Positions 16,075 to 24,739 of a DNA stretch of 64,000 nt are shown piece by piece. The notes beneath the pieces were generated by a model that made no database searches, was not told where the DNA came from, and saw only the letters and a program-made list of their open reading frames with translations. The stretch covers positions 528-64,527 of the forward strand of contig NZ_LZRD01000023.1 of the NCBI RefSeq assembly GCF_001687325.1. Reading direction: 5' to 3'. The position numbers and the translations under genes were made by a program. This DNA is from Streptomyces sp. PTY087I2. Its GTDB lineage: Bacteria > Actinomycetota > Actinomycetes > Streptomycetales > Streptomycetaceae. Position 1 is the first letter of the stretch. The number at the start of each line of letters is the position of its first letter.

Positions 16075-18552
16075 ATGACGCAGCGGGCACTCGATTCCTC
16101 CGGGGAGCAGACCCCCGGCCCCTCCCGGCCGGCCATGATCGACGCGGGGGCGGAACTCGACCCCGTGCACCCCATGGAGCCACCACCGCCGCCCCACCGG
16201 CCGGGCGGTCTGACCACCGCCGAGGTCGCCGAACGGGTCGCGCGCGGCGAGGTCAACGACGTACCCGTGCGTTCCTCGCGCTCGGTCACCGAGATCGTCC
16301 GGGCCAACGTCCTCACCCGGTTCAACCTGATCATCGGCGTGCTCTGGGTGATCATGCTGTTCGTCGCGCCGATCCAGGACAGCCTCTTCGGCTTCGTGAT
16401 CGTCGCCAACACCGGCATCGGCATCATCCAGGAGTGGCGGGCCAAGAAGACCCTGGACAGCCTCGCGGTGATCGGCGAGGCGAAGCCGACCGTGCGGCGC
16501 GACGGGGTCGCCGCCGAGATCTCCACCCACGAGATCGTCCTCGGGGACGTCATCGAACTGGGCCCCGGGGACAAGGTGGTCGTGGACGGCACGGTCGCCG
16601 AGGCCGACAGCCTGGAGATCGACGAGTCGCTGCTGACCGGGGAGGCCGACCCGGTGATCAAGCGGGCGGGCGACCCGGTGATGTCGGGCAGCTTCGTCGT
16701 CGCGGGCGGCGGGGCGTTCACCGCGACGAAGGTGGGGCGCGAGGCGTACGCGGCCCAGCTCGCCGAGGAGGCGTCGCGCTTCACGCTCGTCCACTCGGAG
16801 CTGCGCAGCGGCATCAGCACGATCCTGAAGTACGTCACGTGGATGATGGTGCCGACGGCGATCGGGCTGATCATCAGCCAGCTCGTCGTGAAGGACAACA
16901 ACTTCAAGGACTCCGTCGCCCGGACCGTCGGCGGCATCGTCCCGATGATCCCCGAGGGCCTGGTGCTCCTCACCTCCGTCGCCTTCGCCATCGGTGTCGT
17001 ACGCCTGGGCCGCAAGCAGTGCCTGGTGCAGGAGCTGCCGGCCATCGAGGGCCTGGCCCGGGTCGACGTGGTCTGCCTGGACAAGACGGGCACGCTGACC
17101 GAGGGCGGCATGGACGTCACGGAGGTCCGGCCGCTGAACGGGAGCGACGAGGCGTACGTCCAGGAGGTGCTGCGGACGTTCGGCGCCTCGGACCCCCGGC
17201 CCAACGCCAGTCTCCAGGCCATCATCGACGCGTACCCGGCGGACGGGGACGGGAAGGCCGCCTGGACGGTCACCGACGCGATGCCGTTCTCCTCGGCGCG
17301 CAAGTACAGCGGCGCGGCGTTCACCGAGGCCGACGGGACGGCCTCGGCCTGGCTGCTCGGCGCACCCGACGTCCTGCTGGCCGAGGGCGACGCGACGCTC
17401 ACCGAGATCGAGCAGCTGAACAAGCAGGGGCTGCGGGTGCTGCTGCTGGCCCGGGTGCAGGGCGACGACCTGGACGCGCCGGGCGCGGCCGCCGGAGCCG
17501 CCCCCACCGCCCTGGTCGTCCTGGAGCAGCGGCTGCGGCCGGACGCGGGCGACACGCTCGCCTACTTCGCCGACCAGAACGTGGCCACCAAGGTCATCTC
17601 CGGCGACAACGCGGTCTCGGTCGGCGCGGTCGCCGGAAAGCTGGGCCTGGCGGGCGCGGAGAACACCCTCGACGCCCGCCGGCTGCCCACCGACCCGGAC
17701 GAGATGGCCACGGCCATGGAGCAGAACGCGGTCTTCGGCCGGGTCACCCCGCAGCAGAAGCGGGACATGGTGGCCGCCCTCCAGTCGCGCGGCCACACGG
17801 TCGCGATGACCGGCGACGGCGTGAACGACGTCCTCGCCCTCAAGGACGCGGACATCGGCGTCTCGATGGGCTCGGGCTCGGAGGCCACGCGGGCGGTCGC
17901 GCAGATCGTGCTGCTGAACAACAGCTTCGCGACACTGCCCTCGGTGGTGGCCGAGGGCCGCCGGGTGATCGGCAACATCACCCGGGTCGCGACGCTCTTC
18001 CTGACCAAGACGGTCTACTCGGTGCTGCTGGCGATCCTGGTGGTCTGCACCCAGGTGGAGTACCCGTTCCTGCCGCGGCACCTGACCCTGCTGGCCACGC
18101 TGACCATCGGCGTCCCCGCGTTCTTCCTGGCGCTCGCGCCCAACAAGGAGCGGGCCCAGCCCCACTTCGTACGCCGGGTCATGCGGTACGCGATCCCCTC
18201 GGGCATCATCGCGGCGGCGGCCACCTTCGCCACGTACCTGCTGGCACGGCACCACTACACCGGCGAGGGCGCGCTGGACGCCGAGACGAGCGCGGCGACG
18301 CTGACGCTGTTCCTGGTCGCGATGTGGGTCCTGGCGATCATCGCCCGCCCGTACACCTGGTGGCGGATCGGCCTGGTGGCGGCGATGGGGCTCGGCTTCC
18401 TGATCGTGCTCGTGGTGCCGTGGCTCCAGGACTTCTTCGCGCTGAAGCTGGTCGGCACGACGATGCCGTGGACGGCGGTCGGCATCGCGGTGGCGGCGGC
18501 GGTGCTGCTGGAGTTCACCTGGCGCTGGGTGGGGCGGCGCTTCGGGGCGTAA
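16075..18552 (+). CDS. P-type cation ATPase, CtpE-like (probable Ca2+ transporter)
   Basis: An 825-residue P-type ATPase without an N-terminal metal-binding domain. Visible: actuator motif DESLLTGEADPV, membrane helix 4 motif VPMIPEGLVLLTS, phosphorylation motif CLDKTGTLTEGG with D336, nucleotide-domain residues around FSSARKYSGAAF, hinge motif MTGDGVNDVLALKDAD, and six further helices. PEGL (rather than CPC) and overall order match mycobacterial CtpE, a Ca2+ uptake ATPase; substrate here is inferred from that likeness. The stop is followed by a strong hairpin. Confidence 0.88.
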   Translation: MTQRALDSSGEQTPGPSRPAMIDAGAELDPVHPMEPPPPPHRPGGLTTAEVAERVARGEVNDVPVRSSRSVTEIVRANVLTRFNLIIGVLWVIMLFVAPIQDSLFGFVIVANTGIGIIQEWRAKKTLDSLAVIGEAKPTVRRDGVAAEISTHEIVLGDVIELGPGDKVVVDGTVAEADSLEIDESLLTGEADPVIKRAGDPVMSGSFVVAGGGAFTATKVGREAYAAQLAEEASRFTLVHSELRSGISTILKYVTWMMVPTAIGLIISQLVVKDNNFKDSVARTVGGIVPMIPEGLVLLTSVAFAIGVVRLGRKQCLVQELPAIEGLARVDVVCLDKTGTLTEGGMDVTEVRPLNGSDEAYVQEVLRTFGASDPRPNASLQAIIDAYPADGDGKAAWTVTDAMPFSSARKYSGAAFTEADGTASAWLLGAPDVLLAEGDATLTEIEQLNKQGLRVLLLARVQGDDLDAPGAAAGAAPTALVVLEQRLRPDAGDTLAYFADQNVATKVISGDNAVSVGAVAGKLGLAGAENTLDARRLPTDPDEMATAMEQNAVFGRVTPQQKRDMVAALQSRGHTVAMTGDGVNDVLALKDADIGVSMGSGSEATRAVAQIVLLNNSFATLPSVVAEGRRVIGNITRVATLFLTKTVYSVLLAILVVCTQVEYPFLPRHLTLLATLTIGVPAFFLALAPNKERAQPHFVRRVMRYAIPSGIIAAAATFATYLLARHHYTGEGALDAETSAATLTLFLVAMWVLAIIARPYTWWRIGLVAAMGLGFLIVLVVPWLQDFFALKLVGTTMPWTAVGIAVAAAVLLEFTWRWVGRRFGA

Positions 18553-18569
18553 CACCCCCTGGGCCGCGG

Positions 18570-18621
18570 ACATACGGAAGCCCCCGGGAGGACGGTGATC
18601 CTCCCGGGGGCTTCCGTATGT
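18570..18621. terminator. Strong bidirectional terminator
   Basis: ACATACGGAAGCCCCCGGGA and following bases (18570-18592) pair with 18599-18621, a perfect stem of about 23 bp and a 6-base loop. It separates the converging ATPase gene and secreted-protein gene. Confidence 0.9.
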
Positions 18622-18639
18622 CCTGCTGTGCGGTCGCGG

Positions 18640-19524
18640 CTACTTCACGTCGACGAAGTCGCCGGCGGCCGAGACGGCCGGGGTGGTGGACGTACCGGCG
18701 AAGCTGTAGCGCCAGTAGCCGTCGACCGAGGCCTTGACGGTGGTCTTCAGGGTGCCGGTGGAGCTGGTCTTGATGGTCTTCACCGTCGTGTAGCTCTTGG
18801 CCCCCTTCTTCTTGAACTGGAGCTTCACGGGCTGGTTGGTGTAGCCCTTGTACGTGTTGGTGTCCCAGTTGGCCCGCGTGAGCTTCCCGGTGACGGTGAG
18901 GGTCTTGCCCTTCTTCACCGGCTCGGGGGACGCGTTCACGGTCAGCTTGGAGAACCGCTGGACGCGGGTCTTGGCCTGGGCGTCCTTCCAGATGAAGTCG
19001 TTCTCGCCGCCGGTGTCCGCGAGCGCTCCGGCCGCGACCTTCCAGGTGCCGGCGAGGGTGCTCGTGTAGAGGTCGTCCGACCGCGGGTCGACCGTGACCG
19101 AGACGGTGCAGGTGGAGGTGGTCGGGTCGGCCGAGACCTTGCAGTTGCCGAACTCCTGGGTCGGGCCGAGGAAGCCGTCGACCGCGTCGGCGGGACCGTG
19201 CCACAGGTAGGCGAACGCGTCGGCGATGCCGGACGGCGACGAGGCCGTGATCGCGATGGTGAACTTCTTCTTGGACTGCGTGCCCACCACGATGTCCTTG
19301 CCGCCGTTGACGACGACCTTCTTGATGACGGGCTTCTCGACGGCGCGGGCGGCCCGGGCCTTGGCGGCGGGCGCGCCGGACGCGGACTCGGCGGCGAAGA
19401 CGTCGGCACCGGACGGCAGGCTGACGCCCGCGTCCGGCTTCTCCTCGGCCTGGACGGCCGGTACGGCAAGAGCGGAAAGGGCCAGGGCGCCGGAAACGGC
19501 GGCCACGGTGGCACGAATACGCAT
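18640..19524 (-). CDS. Secreted protein of unknown function with Ig-like C-terminal part
   Basis: A 294-residue protein. From the ATG at 19522-19524 a clear signal peptide runs MRIRATVAAVSGALALSALA to a VQA cleavage site. The upstream in-frame start (19632) would destroy the signal peptide and is rejected. The middle has two Cys (FGNCKVSADPTTSTCTVSV) that may form a disulfide. The C-terminal third (PEPVKKGKTLTVTGKLTRAN, then VKLQFKKKGAKSYTTVKTIK) has the strand pattern of a bacterial Ig-like domain common in Streptomyces secreted proteins. No enzyme motif. Cell-surface or extracellular role inferred. Confidence 0.75.
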   Translation of the reverse strand: MRIRATVAAVSGALALSALAVPAVQAEEKPDAGVSLPSGADVFAAESASGAPAAKARAARAVEKPVIKKVVVNGGKDIVVGTQSKKKFTIAITASSPSGIADAFAYLWHGPADAVDGFLGPTQEFGNCKVSADPTTSTCTVSVTVDPRSDDLYTSTLAGTWKVAAGALADTGGENDFIWKDAQAKTRVQRFSKLTVNASPEPVKKGKTLTVTGKLTRANWDTNTYKGYTNQPVKLQFKKKGAKSYTTVKTIKTSSTGTLKTTVKASVDGYWRYSFAGTSTTPAVSAAGDFVDVK

Positions 19525-19700
19525 GTGTCCCCAAGTGGAGAAGGGGCCCCGGGGCGCGCTTGCGGCGTCGGCCCGGCGGGACCCATCTGGTCCATGAGCC
19601 TCTTGGCTCAATGAAACAGACAGGCGAATCAAGTGAACGGTTGTGCGGTTCCCATGACTTTTCTGTGAAACCGCAGCTCACGCCCCCGTGGCCCCGGCTC

Positions 19701-22700
19701 TCAGTCGAACCAGCGGTCCCGCGCCAGCTCCTCCGTACGCGATGGGTCCTCCAGCAGTGCCGCGACCTCGAAGCGGCGGGGCCACTGGCCCGCCGCCCAG
19801 GCGAGGCCCGCCGCCACGCCCTCCAGGGTGGCGGCGTGGACGACCCCGTCCGGGGTGCGGCGCCAGTCCAGTTCGACGCCGCCCGCGTGGAGTTCGGTGT
19901 GCTCGATGTACGTGTCCGGGGTGGCGGGGCCGAGGAGGACGCGGACCGAGTCCGGTACGCGGTGCTCCTCGCCCTCGCTGGTGACGTCCGCCTCGATCGT
20001 CTCGCCCAGGCGCCGCACCTGGAGGAGGTCGGCCAGCTCGGCGGCGCGCGACGGGGATACGGGGAGCAGGGGCAGGCCCTCCGTCAGCGGCAGCACGTCC
20101 GGGGCGTCCGCGATCACGGCGTCCGCCGCGTCGACCACGGCCACCTCCCCGTCCACCACCGCGCGCAGCTCGTCCGGCAACGTCACCTGGTCCGGGTCGA
20201 GTTCGGCGAGGGCCGTGTAGAGGGCGTGCAGCTGTACGGGGGTGACGGGGCGGTCCTCGTCGGCGAGCCGGCCCAGCAGTTCGGCCGCGCCGCCCGGTTC
20301 GTCCAGGAGGGCGGCGACCGAGGTGCGCACCCCGAGGGCCCGCAGCACCTGGGCGTCGTCGAAGCCGGTCGCGTCCACCGCGTCGTACAGCCCGGCCAGG
20401 CGCGGGTCGCCGCCCGCCGCGCGCAGTCCGGCCGGGCGGCGGCCGTCCAGCACGGGGTGGTCGCGCAGCCACCACGCGGTGTACGGGCGCACGGACTGCG
20501 TCGTGCCGTCCGGGAGCAGCACCCGCACCGGCTGCGTCAGCGCGTCCCTCAACGGCGGCTGGGCCAGCATCGCGAGCGCCTGCGGCCAGGCGTCGTCGTC
20601 GACCAGATCCAGATCCCGTACGGCGACGATCTCGGTGGCGACCGGCGGCACGGGCGTCTCGGGCAGCTGGTCGAGCAGGTCCTCGCACCAGACATCGACG
20701 GCGTCCAGCAGCCCGGCGTCGTCGGGTTCGGCGAAGTCGCTGTCGCGGGGCTCCAGTTCGTCCGGGTCGAGGACGACGTCGGTGGCCCGGACGAGGGCGA
20801 AGGTGGCAAGCACACCGCAGGCGGTGAGCGGGCCCTCGCCCCAGCGGTCGGCCAGCTCCTGGTCGACGAGGGCGAGTTCGCCCTCCCGCATGATCTGCGC
20901 GAACGGGCTTCCGGGGAGGACCAGTTCACCGGCGGGGGCGGGCTCACCCTCCTCGTCGGGAAGGGCCAGGGCGCCGAGCCAGGGTTCGTCGCCGGGGGCC
21001 AGTTCCGCGTCGCGTACGAGGGTGAGGACGGTCTCCGCCAGCTCGTCGGTGTCGAGCGCGTCCTCGTCCCAGATCTCGCCCGCGTCGAGCGATCCGGCTA
21101 CCGCTGCCCGCACTTGAGGGGTCGTCAGGACAGCTCGGGGGGTGGCGGGCAACGCGCCCAGCTTCTCCAGCAACGGATGGGCGGCGTCCGGGTGGGCGAC
21201 CTTCAGGCCGAGCCGGGAGAGGCGGCCGAGGACGGGACCGGTCAGCGCGTCCGGGAGGGGCAGCAGGATCTGGCGCGGCCCGATCGTCGTGCGCGGCGGG
21301 CGGCCCGCCTGCTCGTCCTCCGGGTCACCGGCGAGCGGGACGGGGAGGCCGGTGAGCCGGTCGGGGTCGGTGCCCGCGAGGCTGTCGTAGAGCCGGTGCC
21401 ACCAGGCGGGGTCGCGCTCCAGTCCGGCGAGGCGGTCGATCGCCTCGGTGAGCGGAACCCGGGCGACCCCGAGGGTACGCAGCTCGGTACGGCGCTCAAG
21501 CCCGGCGGGGAGCAGACAGGGCAGCACCTCGGCAAGGACGCGTACGGTCTCGGCCCCGACGCCCTCGACGACCTCCGCCTCGACGGGCCGCAGGGCGGAG
21601 GCGGCGTCCTCCGTACGGTCCCGGTCGCGGTCCCGGTCCCAGTCGTCGCCCCAGCCGTTCTCCGCCTCCGGGTCCCGGGGCGCGGCGGGCTCCAGGAACG
21701 CGACCCGGGGCAGCCGGGCCAGGATCGCCCCGCGCAGGGCCCCGTCCAGCGCGCCCTTGCCGAGCTGGCCGGGCACCAGGTCGATCGTCCCGGTCGACAC
21801 GGGCCGCCAGTCGCCCAGCAGCTCGGCGTACGCGTCGGCCGCCCGCTCCACCAGGAAGTCCGTCAGCGGCCCCGGCGCGGGGTGCCTGCGGGCGGTGTCC
21901 AGCGGGAGCGAGGCGATGAGCAGGGCGGGGATGCCGAGGGGTTCGTCGGTGGGGGTCGGGGCGTGCACGACCGGTGCCGTACGGGGGTGGAGCGGGGCGC
22001 CGGACTCGTCGACCGGGACCGCCCAGGTCACCGACCAGTGCGGCCGCAGCCGCTCCTCGACCGGGCGGTCGGCGAGCAGGGCGGGCTCGATGGGGCCGTG
22101 GTGCAGGACGGTACGCCAGCGGTTCAGGCCGCGCGCGGAGTCGTCGACGTGGGTGTACGGGCCGTGCTGCGACCGGCTCAGGGTCCGCGTGCCGTCCGGG
22201 GTCTCGATGACGATCTCGTCCAGGCCTGGCAGGGTGAGCAGCAGCGCGTCGTCCACGGCGGCCAGCAGCCGGGCCACCAGATCCTCGGCGGTGCCGTCGC
22301 GCAGCGGCAGCACGACGACGGTGTCGTACCCCTCGGGCGCGGAGCCCTCGGCGGGCAGCGGCAGGCGCAGCAGCGGTACGTGTCCGTCGCGGCGGCGCAG
22401 CTCGTCCCCGAGGCCGGGGGAGCCGACGGCCGCCTGGCGGGCCAGCTCGCGGGCCTCGGCCAGGGACCAGCGGACGCCGCCGTGACGGCCGAGCACCGCG
22501 GGTTCGTCGCTGACCGCGAGGACGGCGGCGAACCCGACGCCGAAGCGGCCCACCGCGGACTCGTGGCCCTCGCGCTTGGCGGAGGCCCGCAGGGTGGACA
22601 GGGACTCGACGCCGGTGGCGTCGAGCGGTGCGCCGGTGTTGGCGGCGGCCAGCACGCAGCGGGCGTCCGGGTCGCCGGGGGCGGCGGGGTGCAGGGTGAG

Positions 22701-22913
22701 GCGGAGCCGGCCGGGGACCTTGGCGCGGGCGGCGGCGTCGGCGGCGTTCTGGGCCAGCTCGACGACGAGGCGGTCGCGGTAGCCGCCGAGCGCGAGGTCC
22801 TCCTCGGCGTTGGCGTCCTCGCGGAACCGGGCGGGCCCGGCGCCCCATGCGTCGAGCACGCCGCGCCGCAGCCGTGCCGTCCCGAACGGATCGGCCCCCT
22901 CGGTCGCCTTCAT
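19701..22913 (-). CDS. Large sacsin-like protein with N-terminal GHKL ATPase domain
   Basis: A 1,070-residue protein starting at ATG 22911-22913 (MKATEGADPFGTARLR). Residues 20-200 form an HSP90-like (HATPase, sacsin N-terminal) nucleotide domain: LVVELAQNAADAA gives the N-box Asn, and VGRFGVGFAAVLAVSD the G1/G2 lid, with SLSTLRASAK between. The remainder is long, acidic and Leu/Ala-rich, with no second enzyme domain I can name; a short Trp-rich end (EELARDRWFD) closes it. The family is conserved in Streptomyces beside the DUF3027 gene. Role unknown; a chaperone-like or DNA-maintenance ATPase is possible. A very long open frame on the opposite strand is an artefact of codon bias. Confidence 0.85.
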   Translation of the reverse strand: MKATEGADPFGTARLRRGVLDAWGAGPARFREDANAEEDLALGGYRDRLVVELAQNAADAAARAKVPGRLRLTLHPAAPGDPDARCVLAAANTGAPLDATGVESLSTLRASAKREGHESAVGRFGVGFAAVLAVSDEPAVLGRHGGVRWSLAEARELARQAAVGSPGLGDELRRRDGHVPLLRLPLPAEGSAPEGYDTVVVLPLRDGTAEDLVARLLAAVDDALLLTLPGLDEIVIETPDGTRTLSRSQHGPYTHVDDSARGLNRWRTVLHHGPIEPALLADRPVEERLRPHWSVTWAVPVDESGAPLHPRTAPVVHAPTPTDEPLGIPALLIASLPLDTARRHPAPGPLTDFLVERAADAYAELLGDWRPVSTGTIDLVPGQLGKGALDGALRGAILARLPRVAFLEPAAPRDPEAENGWGDDWDRDRDRDRTEDAASALRPVEAEVVEGVGAETVRVLAEVLPCLLPAGLERRTELRTLGVARVPLTEAIDRLAGLERDPAWWHRLYDSLAGTDPDRLTGLPVPLAGDPEDEQAGRPPRTTIGPRQILLPLPDALTGPVLGRLSRLGLKVAHPDAAHPLLEKLGALPATPRAVLTTPQVRAAVAGSLDAGEIWDEDALDTDELAETVLTLVRDAELAPGDEPWLGALALPDEEGEPAPAGELVLPGSPFAQIMREGELALVDQELADRWGEGPLTACGVLATFALVRATDVVLDPDELEPRDSDFAEPDDAGLLDAVDVWCEDLLDQLPETPVPPVATEIVAVRDLDLVDDDAWPQALAMLAQPPLRDALTQPVRVLLPDGTTQSVRPYTAWWLRDHPVLDGRRPAGLRAAGGDPRLAGLYDAVDATGFDDAQVLRALGVRTSVAALLDEPGGAAELLGRLADEDRPVTPVQLHALYTALAELDPDQVTLPDELRAVVDGEVAVVDAADAVIADAPDVLPLTEGLPLLPVSPSRAAELADLLQVRRLGETIEADVTSEGEEHRVPDSVRVLLGPATPDTYIEHTELHAGGVELDWRRTPDGVVHAATLEGVAAGLAWAAGQWPRRFEVAALLEDPSRTEELARDRWFD

Positions 22914-23380
22914 GCTCACGCTCTCGACTCCGTCCGCGTTGTGGGTGGCCCGCGTATGCCTACGGCCCAGTCTGCGCCCGAAGGTACCGCGCCCACCGCC
23001 CTTGCCGTACCGGCCTCCCTGGGCAACCCCGACGTTCCCGGGCAACCTCAGCCCGTCCGGCGATCGCTTCAAGCCCGTCCGGCGATTGAGGACGGAACCG
23101 TCGACGTGGTGCCGGGTACCACCGCAGGGCCCTGCGCACCAGGTGCCTGTAGTGATGACCGCCGCCCCGGCCAAGGGTTCCGTCCTCAATCGCCGGACGG
23201 GCTGGAATGGTGGCCCCGGACCACCGCCACGGTTCCGTCCTCAAACGCCGGACGGGCTGGGTGTGGCCGGACGGGCTGGATTGGCTCACCCAATGCCAGA
23301 AGGGCCGGGGTGGCGACGGGCCGAAGGCGCACGGCGATGACCGGGCACCGCAAGCCCGGCCCCCTCAGCGGGCAGGAGCG
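22914..23380. repeat. Intergenic region with REP-like inverted repeats
   Basis: This 467-base gap holds three copies of a unit with core GCCCGTCCGGCGATTGAGGA. One is rightward at 23071-23099. Two are leftward at 23176-23203 and 23231-23258 (the latter with one change). Half copies lie near 23051 and 23265. Opposed copies can pair into hairpins. This unit is a common dispersed intergenic palindrome in Streptomyces genomes. No gene is seen here. Confidence 0.8.
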
Positions 23381-24313
23381 TCAGGAGTGGCCCAGGTCCT
23401 CCGACGCGCCGTCCGTCTCGGCCGGGACCGAACCCTCGCCCCGCTCCGGCCGCAAGGCATACGCGTCCACCCGCATCGTGTCCAGCGCATGATCCGCCGG
23501 CCGAACCGGCTTCGGCATCACCGCCGCCTCCGAGTGCCCCCCGCACCCGTACGCCAGCGACACCACATGCCCGTCCGCCGGACCGAACTCGTTCGCGCAC
23601 ACCCCGAAGGCCTGCTTCAGCGAGCCCGCCATCGGGATCAGGAACGCACAGCTGACACACGTCGCCGGCGCCGCCTGGGCCATCGGCGTCTTCGGGCCGA
23701 ACGCCTCGTCCCAGCGGTCGGCCGCCGCGTACAGCCCGTACCGCGACAGCACCCGCGCCCGCCGCGTACCCAGCTCCTCGGCCACCGCGGCGATGGAACC
23801 CCGGCTGGTCGCGGCCACCGGCCGGTCCGTCAGCTCGGCGTCCTCCGAGTCGGCCAGCTCCGCCAGCTCCTCCGAGACCGCGGAGTTCGGCGGCGGCTCG
23901 TCCTCGCCGGTCCAGCCGGGCTCCAGGCGCAGATCCTCCGCCTCGGTGGGCAGCAGGTCGCCCGGGCCCATGTCGCCGGGGCGCAGCCGCTCGCTCCACG
24001 GCACCCACTCCGGCGCCAGGAGCGCGTCCGCCCCCGGCAGCAGCACCGTTTCGTCCAGGGTGACGTTCTTCGCGCGGGAGGCCCGCGCCACCGTCACCGC
24101 CCAGCGCCAGCCCCGGTACCCGGGCTCCTTGGCCTCGAAGTAGTGCGTGACGACCCGGTCCCCCTCGGAGACCACACCGACATGCTCACCGACCACCCCG
24201 GGCGCGGCGGCCTCCTCGGCGGCCGAGCGAGCGAGGTCGACCGCCTCGGCGCACAGGCGGTCGGGAACGGGGGTACGGGTCGTACGGCTTCGCGTCGTCG
24301 TCGCAGCACTCAC
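23381..24313 (-). CDS. DUF3027 protein with zinc-ribbon-like cysteines
   Basis: A 310-residue protein starting at GTG 24311-24313 (SAATTTRSRTTRTPVPDRL), with GAGAGAAG upstream. The N-terminal part holds VVTHYFEAKEPGYRGWRWAV. The C-terminal third has CVSCAFLIPM, then GVCANEFGPADG and YGCGGHSEA, a set of Cys and His able to bind zinc. This pattern defines DUF3027, found throughout Streptomyces beside the sacsin-like gene. Function unknown. The tail is acidic and probably disordered. Confidence 0.85.
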   Translation of the reverse strand: MSAATTTRSRTTRTPVPDRLCAEAVDLARSAAEEAAAPGVVGEHVGVVSEGDRVVTHYFEAKEPGYRGWRWAVTVARASRAKNVTLDETVLLPGADALLAPEWVPWSERLRPGDMGPGDLLPTEAEDLRLEPGWTGEDEPPPNSAVSEELAELADSEDAELTDRPVAATSRGSIAAVAEELGTRRARVLSRYGLYAAADRWDEAFGPKTPMAQAAPATCVSCAFLIPMAGSLKQAFGVCANEFGPADGHVVSLAYGCGGHSEAAVMPKPVRPADHALDTMRVDAYALRPERGEGSVPAETDGASEDLGHS

Positions 24314-24739
24314 AGGTCTTCGCTTCTCTCCATACGCCAGTCTCACGAGCGCGCCAGCTGCTGCACGATTGCCGTTTTCGGCCAGACAAGTGCGGGCGGA
24401 GCGGACCTGGGGGCCGCGTCGACGTCCACACCCGTTGTGCCTGCCTCGGGCGCGCCTTCTGCCACCCATTCTGCGGGATCGCCGAGAGGCGCGCGGCCAA
24501 GAACAACCGCCGGTGGCGCGTTACGCACGCTACCCTCTCCGCCGCGCTGCGCCCACCTGCCCGTCCCAAACGTGCCGTATCCGTTCCGCTTCCGTTCCGC
24601 CGGGCACGCGCCGCACCCACTCCCCCCTCTCCCCCCGGCACGCGCCATCCGCTCCCCCGGCAGGGCGTCACCCCGGGCATCCCGCGAGTCCGCGGCCGAT
24701 CACCGTTCATTCCGGCCAGGGTTGGGGCACTATGACGAG
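24314..24739. other. Gap between DUF3027 and MFS genes
   Basis: A 426-base divergent intergenic region that must hold both promoters. C-rich low-complexity runs (about 24590-24670) are visible. One leftward open frame (24343-24648) lacks codon periodicity I trust and has no ribosome-binding site; I call no gene. Confidence 0.4.

Noticed and set aside
15700..18573. A 957-codon minus-strand frame opposite the P-type ATPase
   Set aside because: Low-complexity Arg/His/Asp composition and no motif; the plus-strand ATPase accounts for the sequence.
19560..23492. A 1,310-codon plus-strand frame opposite the sacsin-like gene
   Set aside because: Arg/Gly/Val-rich without domains; the minus-strand gene shows an HATPase domain in order, so the plus frame is a shadow.
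24343..24648. Leftward 101-codon frame in the DUF3027-MFS gap
   Set aside because: No ribosome-binding site, Gly/Ala/Arg-rich composition and position in a divergent promoter region make it unlikely to be a gene.
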